Below are positions 46,195-54,331 of a stretch of 64,000 bases of DNA, in pieces. Location: assembly GCF_000147695.2 (NCBI RefSeq), contig NC_015958.1, forward strand, positions 1,094,501-1,158,500, given 5' to 3'. Within the stretch, counting starts at the first letter, position 1. Every line of letters starts with the position of its first letter. The DNA comes from Thermoanaerobacter wiegelii Rt8.B1 (GTDB lineage: Bacteria; Bacillota; Thermoanaerobacteria; Thermoanaerobacterales; Thermoanaerobacteraceae). Under the pieces are notes generated by a model. It searched no databases. It was not told where the DNA came from and saw only the letters and a list, made by a program, of their open reading frames with translations. Both the position numbers and the translations under genes were made by a program.

Positions 46195-47557
46195 GCTGTG
46201 GCCCCGCCGCATAACTTTGAGGATAGCTCTTCTTTATTCTGCAGTTTTTTCAGTGATATTGATTGTGCTTAATGCTTCTGTGCTTTACGGCTTAAAATAT
46301 TATTTAATATACCAAGCAATGGACCAAGTAACAAGCCAGGCAGAGGCTATAAAAAGTAAACTGGGGGAAATAAAAGGGGACGTCAATTTATCTGAAAAAG
46401 ATTTGATTTTTTCAAGCATACCAAATGAAAATATTTATACAAAAATATTTGATGAAAAAGGGAATGTCATCTATTCTTCTAAAAGATTAGAAAGAATTAA
46501 TATTCCTCATGATGTAAACATAGATATTCCTGTTAAAATTGACAAATATGATAAGGATTTGACTTACCTCAATACCATTTTTAAAAGCGATGATAAAGTG
46601 TTCTATATTCAAGTGATAAAAGACATGGAAAATGAATATTTGTTTTTGAAGCTACTTTTTATTTTGATGTTTTTTGCTGATGCAGCAGGAATTTTTGTGT
46701 CCTTTATTGCAGGATATTTCGTTACAAAGAGGGCTTTAAGACCTGTGGATTATATGATAAAAGAAGTGAGAGAGATAGATGCCCATGGGTTAAATAAAAG
46801 ACTTAAAATATATGGAGAAGATGATGAACTTACAAGATTGGCAAAAACCTTCAATGGTATGCTGGATAGGTTGGAAGACTCTTTTAAAAGGCAGAACATG
46901 TTTGTTTCTGATGCTTCTCACGAACTTAGAACCCCAATTTCTGTAATAAAAGGGTATATTGACATGTTGGATAGATGGGGAAAAGAAGACAAAGCCGTTT
47001 TGCAAGAGGCTATAGAGGCAATTAAAAGAGAAACGTTAGACATGGAGCATCTCATTGAAAGACTCCTTTTGTTGGCAAAAGGAGATAATAAGTCAATAAA
47101 GTTAAATAAGGAACAATTTAATTTAAAGGATGTAATAAAAGAAGTTGCAGAGGAAATAAAAATGTTAAATGAAAGCAAAAATATAGTTGTAAAAGGGCAA
47201 AATGACATAAATATAACGGCTGACAAAAAACTCATTAAAGAGCTTATAAGGATATTTTTAGACAATGCAGCAAAATACACTTCTTCAGATGGCAATATAG
47301 AAATTGATGTGGGGAAAGATAATTCAAAAGCCTATATAAAAATTAAAGATGATGGCATAGGTATACCACAAGAAGATATTCCACATATTTTTGATAGGTT
47401 TTACAGAGTAGACAAAGCGAGAGCTAAGGAGACAGGTGGGGCAGGATTGGGATTAGCTATTGCTAAGTGGATTATTGAGGAACACAAAGGAAGTGTCACT
47501 GTAAAAAGTGAAGTAGGGAAAGGTAGTGAATTTACCATAACATTGCCTTTAAGGTGA
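46184..47557 (+). CDS. Membrane sensor histidine kinase
   Basis: 457 aa. Transmembrane helices near 10-33 and 157-180 enclose an external sensor of about 120 residues without recognised motif; then HAMP (about 180-235), the H-box VSDASHELRTPISVIKGY (phospho-His near 250), and an ATPase domain with N-box FLDNAAKYT, DDGIGIP and GGAGLGLAI. Pairs with the response regulator it overlaps. Confidence 0.94.
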   Translation: MKIKLWPRRITLRIALLYSAVFSVILIVLNASVLYGLKYYLIYQAMDQVTSQAEAIKSKLGEIKGDVNLSEKDLIFSSIPNENIYTKIFDEKGNVIYSSKRLERINIPHDVNIDIPVKIDKYDKDLTYLNTIFKSDDKVFYIQVIKDMENEYLFLKLLFILMFFADAAGIFVSFIAGYFVTKRALRPVDYMIKEVREIDAHGLNKRLKIYGEDDELTRLAKTFNGMLDRLEDSFKRQNMFVSDASHELRTPISVIKGYIDMLDRWGKEDKAVLQEAIEAIKRETLDMEHLIERLLLLAKGDNKSIKLNKEQFNLKDVIKEVAEEIKMLNESKNIVVKGQNDINITADKKLIKELIRIFLDNAAKYTSSDGNIEIDVGKDNSKAYIKIKDDGIGIPQEDIPHIFDRFYRVDKARAKETGGAGLGLAIAKWIIEEHKGSVTVKSEVGKGSEFTITLPLR

Positions 47558-47643
47558 TGTTATTTTTTTATCGAACTTTGCTCTTGAAATCCTATATATT
47601 GTGTGGTATTATAATAATACAACAATATATAGAGGTGATTAAA

Positions 47644-47802
47644 ATGAAAAACCAAGTGGCAGAGGATAAAAAACAGCTAAAAGAAAATAAAGCTGATCAA
47701 AATAATGTAAATGTGTTTACATGTCCGGATTGCGGTGCTAAATTGGTTCATGAGGGAGGATGTGTTTTCTGTCCTTTCTGTGGCTACAGTGAGTGCCAGT
47801 AA
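47644..47802 (+). CDS. Small zinc-ribbon protein (NrdJ-tail-like)
   Basis: 52 aa: a charged N-terminal half and a zinc ribbon TCPDCGAKLVHEGGCVFCPF followed by CGYSEC. The order CPxCG...GGC...CxxCGYSxC closely resembles the C-terminal zinc domain of B12-dependent ribonucleotide reductase, here standing alone. GAGGTG precedes the ATG; a TATAAT lies near 47608. Longer readings from 47554 overlap the kinase gene and lack a ribosome site. Confidence 0.75.
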   Translation: MKNQVAEDKKQLKENKADQNNVNVFTCPDCGAKLVHEGGCVFCPFCGYSECQ

Positions 47803-47828
47803 GTACCTATCTTTCCACCAGTTTAATA

Positions 47829-47857
47829 TGGACACAAATTAAATATCCGGCTATAAT
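47829..47857 (+). promoter_or_regulatory. Promoter of the riboswitch-controlled hydrolase
   Basis: TGGACA, 17-base spacer, TATAAT at 47852-47857; transcription would begin just before the aptamer. Confidence 0.75.
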
Positions 47858-47865
47858 TTAGTTAA

Positions 47866-47980
47866 AAAAGATGCCGAATCCCCGATAAGGGGTACGGGGG
47901 AACTAAATTGGGGTGAATCCACATTTGTGGTAGGGTGGCCCTAACCCGAACCCGTCAACTAACCTCGGAGGCAAAAGGGG
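47866..47980 (+). ncRNA. ydaO/yuaA cyclic di-AMP riboswitch
   Basis: Conserved blocks in order: GCCGAATCCCC, GGGTACGGGGGAA, TTGGGGTGAATCC, GTAGGG, CCGAACCCGTCA and CTAACCTCGGAGGC, which is the ydaO consensus. The closing stem pairs TGCC (47872) with GGCA (47970). In this class c-di-AMP turns expression off, usually of wall-remodelling or osmotic genes. The ribosome site AAAGGGGG follows directly. No separate terminator is seen, so control may be partly at translation. Confidence 0.93.
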
Positions 47981-47987
47981 GAACAAC

Positions 47988-48788
47988 ATGTTTAATATTC
48001 ACATCAAAGTCAAACCTCTCATCGCATCAGTTATAGCCGGATTGTTTATTTCCCAATCAATATTTGCTGCAACTTACACAGTTAAACCCGGCGATACCTT
48101 ATGGGGCATAAGTCAAAAATACGGGACTACCTATACTAAGCTGATGTCTTTAAACGGCCTTCAAAGTACCATAATATATCCAGGGCAAGTTTTACAAGTG
48201 CCGGGTAGTGATAACACATATGTTGTTCAGAAAGGTGACAGCTTGTACTTAATTGCTTTAAAATATGGAATTACTGTTGATATGCTTAAATCTGCAAACG
48301 GATACAAAAGCGACATAATATATCCTGGACAAGTCTTTATTATACCAAATGCTTCTTCTAATAGAACATATCAAGATGTCAGCAGAGGCTCTATTGAAAG
48401 AGGCGTAATACCCTACACAAAAGAGGAATTTGACCTCCTTGCGCGACTAGTCACAGCAGAAGCAGATGGTGAACCTTATAAGGCAAAAGTAGCAGTTGCA
48501 GCTGTAGTAATAAACAGGGTTAAAAGTGGCATTTTTCCTAACACTATAAAAGACGTAATATACCAAGTTGATGATTACGGTAACTACCAATTTACTCCTG
48601 TACTAAATGGCTGGATAAACAGACCTGCTTCAGCTGATGCTATAAGTGCAGCAAGAGATGCGTTAAGTGGTGTTGACCCAACAAACGGAGCCTTGTATTA
48701 TTTTGACCAGAGTTCTACAAATGCGTGGCTGTGGTCACTACCTATAGCGGCAAGAATAGGTAATATGGTTTTTTGTTACGGCAGGTAA
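47988..48788 (+). CDS. LysM-SleB cell-wall hydrolase
   Basis: 266-aa exported protein. Signal peptide 1-27 (ends SIFA-A); two LysM repeats ([17 protein letters not shown] and [17 protein letters not shown], about 29-115) bind peptidoglycan; a C-terminal SleB/hydrolase_2 domain (about 145-266: [20 protein letters not shown]) is a lytic transglycosylase-like enzyme (catalytic Glu in TAEADGE). Related to spore cortex and wall hydrolases. The c-di-AMP riboswitch upstream links its synthesis to wall or osmotic stress. Confidence 0.94.
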   Translation: MFNIHIKVKPLIASVIAGLFISQSIFAATYTVKPGDTLWGISQKYGTTYTKLMSLNGLQSTIIYPGQVLQVPGSDNTYVVQKGDSLYLIALKYGITVDMLKSANGYKSDIIYPGQVFIIPNASSNRTYQDVSRGSIERGVIPYTKEEFDLLARLVTAEADGEPYKAKVAVAAVVINRVKSGIFPNTIKDVIYQVDDYGNYQFTPVLNGWINRPASADAISAARDALSGVDPTNGALYYFDQSSTNAWLWSLPIAARIGNMVFCYGR

Positions 48789-48807
48789 AATTTCCGATGA
48801 GAGGGTC

Positions 48808-48838
48808 AAAAACGGGTACAACTTAAGTACCCGTTTTT
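48808..48838. terminator. Bidirectional terminator
   Basis: AAAAACGGGTAC and GTACCCGTTTTT, a 12-bp perfect stem between convergent genes. Confidence 0.9.
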
Positions 48839-48841
48839 GAT

Positions 48842-49402
48842 TTAGGAAAATAATTTATACAAAGTAGAAAGACCAAAGGCGATAAATATAAAGGAAGATA
48901 GATATTTTAAATATTTTGAAGGGATTCTTTTATTGAAATAGATACCTACAATTATTCCTAATACATCTGCTAAAAATATTCCCAGAGTAGTGCCTATTAA
49001 TATATAAAAAGGACTATTATAGGAGACAGTCAAAGCTATAGCAGCTAATTGCGTTTTGTCTCCAAATTCTGATAGTACATATGTACTTATAATAGTTGCA
49101 ACAGGTCCATATTTTGAATTTTTTATTTTTTCCTGTTTAGTTTCTTTTTCTAACAAAGTTGTAATTCCAAAAAACAAAAATAATAAAGCAGCTAAAAATT
49201 TTATATAAAAAATTGGAATATATTCGGTGATATATGAACCGAATATCACAGCAATTCCATTGTTTATTAGGGCAGCGATAAATATGCTTGTAAGAACAGT
49301 CCTGACTTTAAAAAGAGTAGCAAAAGCCATTGACATAAACTGTGACTTATCTCCCATCTCAGAAGTAAAGATAAGGATGAAGGATGTGACAAGTGCCTCC
49401 AT
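48842..49402 (-). CDS. GDT1/TMEM165 (UPF0016) manganese exporter
   Basis: 186-aa membrane protein with six hydrophobic helices and the two inverted signature motifs EMGDKSQ (near 15) and EFGDKTQ (near 113). Family members move Mn2+/Ca2+ out of the cytoplasm. The Mn2+ riboswitch in its leader makes Mn2+ export the best assignment. AGGCAATAAAATGG precedes the start. Confidence 0.93.
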   Translation of the reverse strand: MEALVTSFILIFTSEMGDKSQFMSMAFATLFKVRTVLTSIFIAALINNGIAVIFGSYITEYIPIFYIKFLAALLFLFFGITTLLEKETKQEKIKNSKYGPVATIISTYVLSEFGDKTQLAAIALTVSYNSPFYILIGTTLGIFLADVLGIIVGIYFNKRIPSKYLKYLSSFIFIAFGLSTLYKLFS

Positions 49403-49446
49403 TTTATTGCCTCCCCGATTATTATATTTGCTCTATAAATAAATTA

Positions 49447-49568
49447 GGACCTTTACATAATATGTCAAACATATTATGTAAAGGTCTCGTTCTTTAAGGT
49501 AAAGCCAGGGCTACCCGATATGTTGACTTTACCGCATATAAGCTATGCGAACTACTCCCCTTTACTCA
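49447..49568 (-). ncRNA. yybP-ykoY manganese riboswitch with overlapping terminator
   Basis: Read on the minus strand: AAAGGGGAGTAG at the start, GTAAAGTCAACA, GGGTAGCCCTGGCTTTACC, then AACGAGACCTTTAC. These are the conserved parts of the yybP-ykoY class. The terminal stem strand GACCTTTAC is also the 5' arm of a 17-bp perfect terminator hairpin (GACCTTTACATAATATG and its complement, 49447-49485). Mn2+ binding should hold the closing stem and prevent the terminator, turning the exporter on. Confidence 0.92.
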
Positions 49569-49572
49569 ATAT

Positions 49573-49601
49573 ATTGTAAAAAAATTATCATAAAATGTCA
49601 A
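49573..49601 (-). promoter_or_regulatory. Promoter of the manganese-exporter gene
   Basis: On the minus strand TTGACA, 17-base spacer, TACAAT. Transcription starts at the riboswitch. Confidence 0.8.
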
Positions 49602-49641
49602 TAGGAGTAATGCAAACAAAAATAATGTCAAATTATTTGGT

Positions 49642-49926
49642 TTATTTTTTTAACATTTTTACTATTTCTGTATATTCGTCTAAAGTGATTTCGCCGCGAA
49701 CGTATCTTAATTTGGCAATTTCTAAGGCTTCATTATTAGGAGCTGTATCGTGTTTTTTAAAAAAGTTAACATTTCTAATATGTTTTACTAGCAAGTAAAT
49801 TACTACACCTATTAAAATTAAGAACAATATATTGGCAAGTCCCCCACCGAACCAAGTTCCATAACCACAAGGATAATATCCTCCAAACCAACGACCTAAA
49901 CCACCCGGCATATATCCTCCAAACAT
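49642..49926 (-). CDS. SHOCT-domain mini membrane protein 1
   Basis: 94 aa: a Gly/Tyr/Trp-rich N-terminus (GRWFGGYYPCGYGTWFGGG), one transmembrane helix (about 30-47), and a C-terminal SHOCT domain (EIAKLRYVRGEITLDEYTEI). SHOCT is a short oligomerisation module at the ends of diverse proteins. Function unknown. One of three such proteins grouped around a two-component system. GAGGAGG ribosome site. Confidence 0.85.
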   Translation of the reverse strand: MFGGYMPGGLGRWFGGYYPCGYGTWFGGGLANILFLILIGVVIYLLVKHIRNVNFFKKHDTAPNNEALEIAKLRYVRGEITLDEYTEIVKMLKK

Positions 49927-49957
49927 TATTTTTTCCTCCTCTCCAAATATTTATATT

Positions 49958-50146
49958 TTACAAAATACTTTTTAATTTGTTATACTCTTCTTCTGTAATT
50001 TCGCCTTTAGCCAAGCGTATATCGAGTATTCTTTTTGCTTCGTTTGTTTGGTAATTTTTGTTTTCATGCAAATTATTAATCATTCTTTGCAGGTCACCTG
50101 TTTTGTACAAATAAAAACCAATTGCCAAAATTAATATAAGACACAT
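49958..50146 (-). CDS. SHOCT-domain mini membrane protein 2
   Basis: 62 aa: N-terminal transmembrane helix (CLILILAIGFYLY), short linker, C-terminal SHOCT domain (RILDIRLAKGEITEEEYNKL). ATG at 50146 follows GAAAGGAG at 9 bases; a start at 50173 would overlap that site. Encoded 31 bases before SHOCT protein 1, same strand, likely one transcript. Confidence 0.82.
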   Translation of the reverse strand: MCLILILAIGFYLYKTGDLQRMINNLHENKNYQTNEAKRILDIRLAKGEITEEEYNKLKSIL

Positions 50147-50329
50147 ACTTTTCAACTCCTTTCTGTTTATCAAAAAATTGTTAACTTCTTTTCATCTTTA
50201 TTTTAAAACTTACTTTTGAAGAAAATATGAAGAGAAAAAAAGATATAAAACTACTGGTAGACGAGTTTTATTTGAATGATTTTTTTAAAATAGGTTGTTA
50301 GATTTTCATAAGCCGTGAGGTATAATATT

Positions 50330-50363
50330 ATGAAGAAAGAAATTTATCAACTTCTTTCTTCAT
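50330..50363 (+). promoter_or_regulatory. Leader hairpin before the second two-component system
   Basis: ATGAAGAAAGAA and TTCTTTCTTCAT, a 12-bp perfect stem, starts about 4 bases after a TATAAT at 50321-50326 and so lies at the very 5' end of the transcript. It may protect the mRNA; no T-run follows. Confidence 0.55.
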
Positions 50364-50409
50364 ACGTTATTCATAATTTTACAATAAAATAATAAAGGGC
50401 GGATGAAAG

Positions 50410-51105
50410 ATGGATAAAAAAATATTTGTTGTTGATGACGAAATAAAAATACTGGAAGTTGTAAAGTCATATCTTGAGCGTGAGGGATTTAGCGTTATTA
50501 CAGAAACTAATGGTAATAACGTGTTAAATACCTTCAAAAAAGAAAAACCGGATCTTGTTATACTTGATCTTATGTTGCCAGGTATTTCAGGAGAGGAACT
50601 GTGCAAGAGGATACGGCAGTTTTCCAATGTTCCGATATTGATGCTTACAGCAAAAGTTCAAGAAAGTGATAAAATTAATGGATTTTCTATAGGTGCTGAT
50701 GACTATCTTACAAAACCATTTAGCCCACGTGAATTGGTTATGAGAGTAAAAGCAATATTAAGAAGAACAACAGATGATGTACCTCTTGCTGAAGTAATGT
50801 CTTTTAATAACGATGACCTTGTGGTCGATTTAAAAGCACACACGGTGAAGAAAAAGGGAGTGGTTGTAAATCTTACTCCAAACGAATTCAAAATTTTAAA
50901 GCTTTTAATTCGGAATCCTAACAGAGTCTTTACAAGAGAAGAATTAATTGAAAAAGTTATGGGATTTGACTATGAAGGCTATGACAGGACGATTGATGCA
51001 CATATTAAAAATTTAAGACAAAAAATTGAAGACGATACAAAAAATCCAGTGTATATTAAAACGGTGTATGGCGTTGGATATAAATTTGGTGATGGAAATG
51101 CTTAA
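50410..51105 (+). CDS. OmpR-family response regulator (SHOCT locus)
   Basis: 231 aa: receiver with Asp in LVILDLMLPGISG (near 53), Lys in YLTKPFSP; winged-helix output (VNLTPNEFKILKLLIRN...TIDAHIKNLRQKIE). Divergent from the two minus-strand SHOCT genes and upstream of the kinase and SHOCT protein 3, so it is the likely regulator of this cluster. Overlaps the kinase gene by 14 bases. Confidence 0.94.
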   Translation: MDKKIFVVDDEIKILEVVKSYLEREGFSVITETNGNNVLNTFKKEKPDLVILDLMLPGISGEELCKRIRQFSNVPILMLTAKVQESDKINGFSIGADDYLTKPFSPRELVMRVKAILRRTTDDVPLAEVMSFNNDDLVVDLKAHTVKKKGVVVNLTPNEFKILKLLIRNPNRVFTREELIEKVMGFDYEGYDRTIDAHIKNLRQKIEDDTKNPVYIKTVYGVGYKFGDGNA

Positions 51106-52453
51106 AAATAATTTAAGAACAAGGACGGCTATTATATTTATTTCGATAGCCCTTATATCGATTGTTATTGTAAGTATTACCACAAACATCTTAATAATAA
51201 ATAGCTTTGGAAATTATGTTACAAAGTCAACAGATAAAGAATTTAGCAATATAGCTAACACTCTTGCTGCAGTGTATAAATCTGATGGAGGCTGGAAAAG
51301 TACAACAGGGCGTGAAATTGCTCATGCAGCTATGATGGAAGGATATGGATTAAGGCTTAGAGATAAAGATGGCAAGATTATATGGGATTTTTCTTCAATG
51401 TCATATATGATGAATATGATGGGAAAATGGAATAAAAGAGATATTTCTGAAAAAACTCTTCCTATCATTGTAGATGAAAAAACAGTAGGATATGTGGATA
51501 TAATTTATTATGGGCCCATAATGATGAGTGACTTAGATTTTAACTTTTTATGTGACATTAGCAGATATAATGTTATAGCAACAGTAGTAGCTATTTTTAT
51601 AGCATTGATTATAAGTATTTATGTGTCAAATTATATTACAAGACCGTTAATTAATATTACGGAAGTTGCTAAAAAGCTTGAAAAAGGTGATTTTACTGCA
51701 AAGGTGTATGATATACCTAAAGAAGAAGAGCTATTTAAGCTTACAGCTGCGATAAACCATCTTGGAGAATCTTTAAAATATCAGGAAATACTGAGAAAAC
51801 AAATGACCTCTGACATTGCCCATGAGCTTAGAACACCATTGACAACATTGCACAGCCATATTGAAGCAATGCTTGATGGGGTTTGGGAGCCGACGCATGA
51901 AAGACTGAAGAGTTTAAATGAAGAAGTCTTAAGACTTATAAACATTGTAAAAGACCTTGAAACATTGAATAAATTTGAATCTGACATGTTAAAGCTTAAT
52001 AAAATCAAATTTGACGTAAGCGAATTAGTAAAGAACATTTTAACAAATTTTGAAGCATCTTTTGCTGAAAAAGAACAAGAAGTTGTAAAGAACATAGAAG
52101 ATAACATTATGTTGTTTGGTGATAAGGACAGAATAGCACAGGTCTTCGTTAACCTAATATCAAATTCAAATAAATATACTCCTGTAGGTGGCAAAATAAA
52201 AATAGCCTTTTATAAAGATGGCGATTATGCAGTATTTATTGTAGAAGATAATGGAATGGGTATATCAAAAGATGATATTCCTTTTATTTTTGAAAGGTTT
52301 TACAGAGGAGAAAAATCAAGAAATCGTGAAACAGGTGGAAGTGGAATAGGGCTTTCGATTGCAAAAGTCATAGTACTAGCCCATGGAGGCAAAATAAACG
52401 TTGAAAGCGAGATAAATAAGGGGAGTAAGTTTACTGTTAAAATTCCCCTATAA
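51092..52453 (+). CDS. Sensor histidine kinase (SHOCT locus)
   Basis: 453 aa. Transmembrane helices near 13-35 and 160-182; the extracellular loop between them is Met-rich (SSMSYMMNMMGKWNKRD and MMSDLD), which could bind soft metals such as Cu or Ag; that is inference. HAMP, H-box MTSDIAHELRTPLTTLHSH (phospho-His near 263), N-box NLISNSNKYT and GGSGIGLSI follow. The ATG at 51092 lies in the end of the regulator gene; another at 51098 is possible. Confidence 0.93.
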   Translation: MEMLKNNLRTRTAIIFISIALISIVIVSITTNILIINSFGNYVTKSTDKEFSNIANTLAAVYKSDGGWKSTTGREIAHAAMMEGYGLRLRDKDGKIIWDFSSMSYMMNMMGKWNKRDISEKTLPIIVDEKTVGYVDIIYYGPIMMSDLDFNFLCDISRYNVIATVVAIFIALIISIYVSNYITRPLINITEVAKKLEKGDFTAKVYDIPKEEELFKLTAAINHLGESLKYQEILRKQMTSDIAHELRTPLTTLHSHIEAMLDGVWEPTHERLKSLNEEVLRLINIVKDLETLNKFESDMLKLNKIKFDVSELVKNILTNFEASFAEKEQEVVKNIEDNIMLFGDKDRIAQVFVNLISNSNKYTPVGGKIKIAFYKDGDYAVFIVEDNGMGISKDDIPFIFERFYRGEKSRNRETGGSGIGLSIAKVIVLAHGGKINVESEINKGSKFTVKIPL

Positions 52454-52460
52454 AAACTGG

Positions 52461-52492
52461 TTCATAAGTTTTTCATAATGGCGGTGTATAAT
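52461..52492 (+). promoter_or_regulatory. Promoter with TTCATAA direct repeats before SHOCT protein 3
   Basis: TTCATAA at 52461 and again at 52472, 11 bases apart (one helical turn), then TATAAT at 52487-52492. OmpR-type regulators bind such tandem sites over a missing -35. A related TTCATAA lies 9 bases before the TATAAT of the regulator gene itself (50305-50311). Confidence 0.6.
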
Positions 52493-52525
52493 TATTTTTG
52501 AAAGGAAAAAAGGAGGGAAAATATT

Positions 52526-52774
52526 ATGATGAGAATGATGTATGGCTGGGGTTGGGGATATGGCATAGGTGGATTTATTTGGAGCATTGTCTGGATGGCA
52601 ATAGAGATAGGTTTAATAGTTGCTGCAATATACTTTATTATATCATTATTTCGAGGCACAAAAAATAGAAACAAAGAGAGCGATGCGATAGAAATTTTAA
52701 AAGAAAGATATGCAAGAGGGGAAATGAGCGAAGAGGAATATCTTGAAAGAAAAAAACGACTTGAAGAAAAATAA
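52526..52774 (+). CDS. SHOCT-domain mini membrane protein 3
   Basis: 82 aa: Met/Gly/Trp-rich N-terminus (MMRMMYGWGWGYGIGGF), one transmembrane helix (about 20-44), C-terminal SHOCT domain (EILKERYARGEMSEEEYLER). Same build as the two upstream SHOCT proteins. AAGGAGGG 9 bases before the ATG. Own promoter with probable binding sites for the neighbouring response regulator. Confidence 0.85.
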   Translation: MMRMMYGWGWGYGIGGFIWSIVWMAIEIGLIVAAIYFIISLFRGTKNRNKESDAIEILKERYARGEMSEEEYLERKKRLEEK

Positions 52775-52856
52775 TTGTAGTATGTAGGTATATTTAAATT
52801 TGATTTAAATTATGATACCCTTAATTTGTAATAATCAAAATAGGGAGAGAAGTTAC

Positions 52857-53582
52857 ATGTATTTAATAAACTATGTTTCTGATGACTTTCAAAAAAACTT
52901 GAAAAAATCAGATATAGTTATAATTCCTGTAGGCTCTGTTGAGGCTCATGGACATCACCTTCCTTTGGGAACTGATATTTTTTCGCCTAGACTTTTTTGT
53001 GAAATGATTGAAAGAAAAATTGGCGATTATGTGTGGATTGCACCTGAAATACCATATGGGCAAAGTTACGACTTATCTGTCTACCCTGGCACAATTCATG
53101 TGCCTTCAGAAGTATTAGCGGAGTACGTGTATGCAGTGGGTAAAAGCTTATATGAAAATGGGCTTAAAAAGCTTATATTTTTAAACGGACATGGAGGGAA
53201 TATAAATGCTCTCAATCTTGCCAGTGAAAAGCTAGTCCAGCTTGGAATGGTAGTTTTAACAATAAATTGGTGGCTGGACTTTACAAAGGAAATACTTACT
53301 ATTACACAAGGTCAAGGCCATGCAGGAGAAGATGAAACATCTGCCATTTTATATTACGATGAGAGACTTGTTCAAATGGATAAAGCGACAAAAAATTTAA
53401 AGAAACCTCTATATCGCATTTATTTTAAAGACAGAGGAAAAATACTTTATGAAAATGCCATGTCTGGAGATGCTACTCTTGCAACAAAAGAAAAAGGTGA
53501 AAAAATTTTTGAATTATTGACAGATAAAATTATAAAGATAATCCTTGATATTCGTGAAGGAAGGTATTTTGTAGAGGAATAA
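52857..53582 (+). CDS. Creatininase-family metalloamidase
   Basis: 241 aa. Metal-binding motifs PVGSVEAHGHHLPLGTD (near 25-41: Glu, His, Asp) and FLNGHGGNINAL (near 104), GHAGEDETS (near 157). The family includes creatinine amidohydrolase, MftE-like peptidases and pyrimidine/flavin formamide hydrolases; no mycofactocin or flavin genes are near, so the substrate is open. ATG at 52857 follows GGGAGAG; an ATG at 52812 has no ribosome site. Confidence 0.9.
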   Translation: MYLINYVSDDFQKNLKKSDIVIIPVGSVEAHGHHLPLGTDIFSPRLFCEMIERKIGDYVWIAPEIPYGQSYDLSVYPGTIHVPSEVLAEYVYAVGKSLYENGLKKLIFLNGHGGNINALNLASEKLVQLGMVVLTINWWLDFTKEILTITQGQGHAGEDETSAILYYDERLVQMDKATKNLKKPLYRIYFKDRGKILYENAMSGDATLATKEKGEKIFELLTDKIIKIILDIREGRYFVEE

Positions 53583-53611
53583 GGGGAAAAGACATGATTG
53601 TATCTTTTACA

Positions 53612-53656
53612 ACAAGCCTTAAAAGCTTTTAAATGAAGCTTTTAGGGCATTTTTAT
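53612..53656 (+). terminator. Terminator after the creatininase-family gene
   Basis: CCTTAAAAGCTT and AAGCTTTTAGGG form a 12-bp stem (G-T pairs) followed by CATTTTTATTTT. Confidence 0.8.
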
Positions 53657-53776
53657 TTTATAAAATTTTCTAAACTTTTAATTTCATTTTTTCGTTGTGT
53701 ATTTACTTTTTTTGCGATATAATGTAAACAAGTATTATAACCTGATATAAATGTTAGGTTATATGAGGTGGAAATT

Positions 53777-54331
53777 ATGATTAGGGAAGATATATTTGGG
53801 AATTTTCCTCAAATTGCTCATACAGCTTACATAGATAACACAGCGATTTTAATTGGCAATATTGTAGTAGGAGAAAATGTCTACATAGGACCTAATGTTG
53901 TTATTAGAGCAGATGAAGTTGATGAAAATTACAAAGTGGGTAAAATTGTTATTAATGATGGTGCAAGTATTTATGATGGAGTCAATATAAATACAATAGG
54001 GGCTTCAAAAATTGAAATAGGGAAAAATGCTATTATTTCCAATGGAGCAATAATAAAGGGAGAATGCTATATTGGGAATTGCTGTAATATCAATATAAAA
54101 ACTATAATATTTAACTCTTACATTGGTGATAATTGTTACATTGGAATAAACGCTATATTGGAGAATGTAAAAATAAATGACAATATGATGGTGGAGTCTG
54201 GAAATATTTTAAATGAAGGCAATGTAGCTTTATTGGTGAAACCAATTTCAAAAGAAAAAATTGATGTAATTTACAAAATGAGTTCTGCAAATAAAATTTT
54301 AGTAAATGGCTACAAGTTAATAGGATATTGA
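53777..54331 (+). CDS. Left-handed beta-helix (hexapeptide) protein, gamma-CA-like without zinc ligands
   Basis: 184 aa of hexapeptide repeats (IGNIVVGENVYIGPNVVIRA, later GDNCYIGINAILENVKI) and a short C-terminal helix: the fold of gamma-carbonic anhydrase/PaaY. The three zinc-binding histidines are not there; the only His is near residue 15 (IAHTAYI). So it is unlikely to be a carbonic anhydrase and may be an acyltransferase-like or structural protein. ATG at 53777 is used because GAGGTGG stands before it. -10 TATAAT near 53717. Confidence 0.8.
   Translation: MIREDIFGNFPQIAHTAYIDNTAILIGNIVVGENVYIGPNVVIRADEVDENYKVGKIVINDGASIYDGVNINTIGASKIEIGKNAIISNGAIIKGECYIGNCCNINIKTIIFNSYIGDNCYIGINAILENVKINDNMMVESGNILNEGNVALLVKPISKEKIDVIYKMSSANKILVNGYKLIGY

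Noticed and set aside
53777-54331. Carbonic anhydrase assignment
   Set aside because: The zinc-binding histidines are missing.
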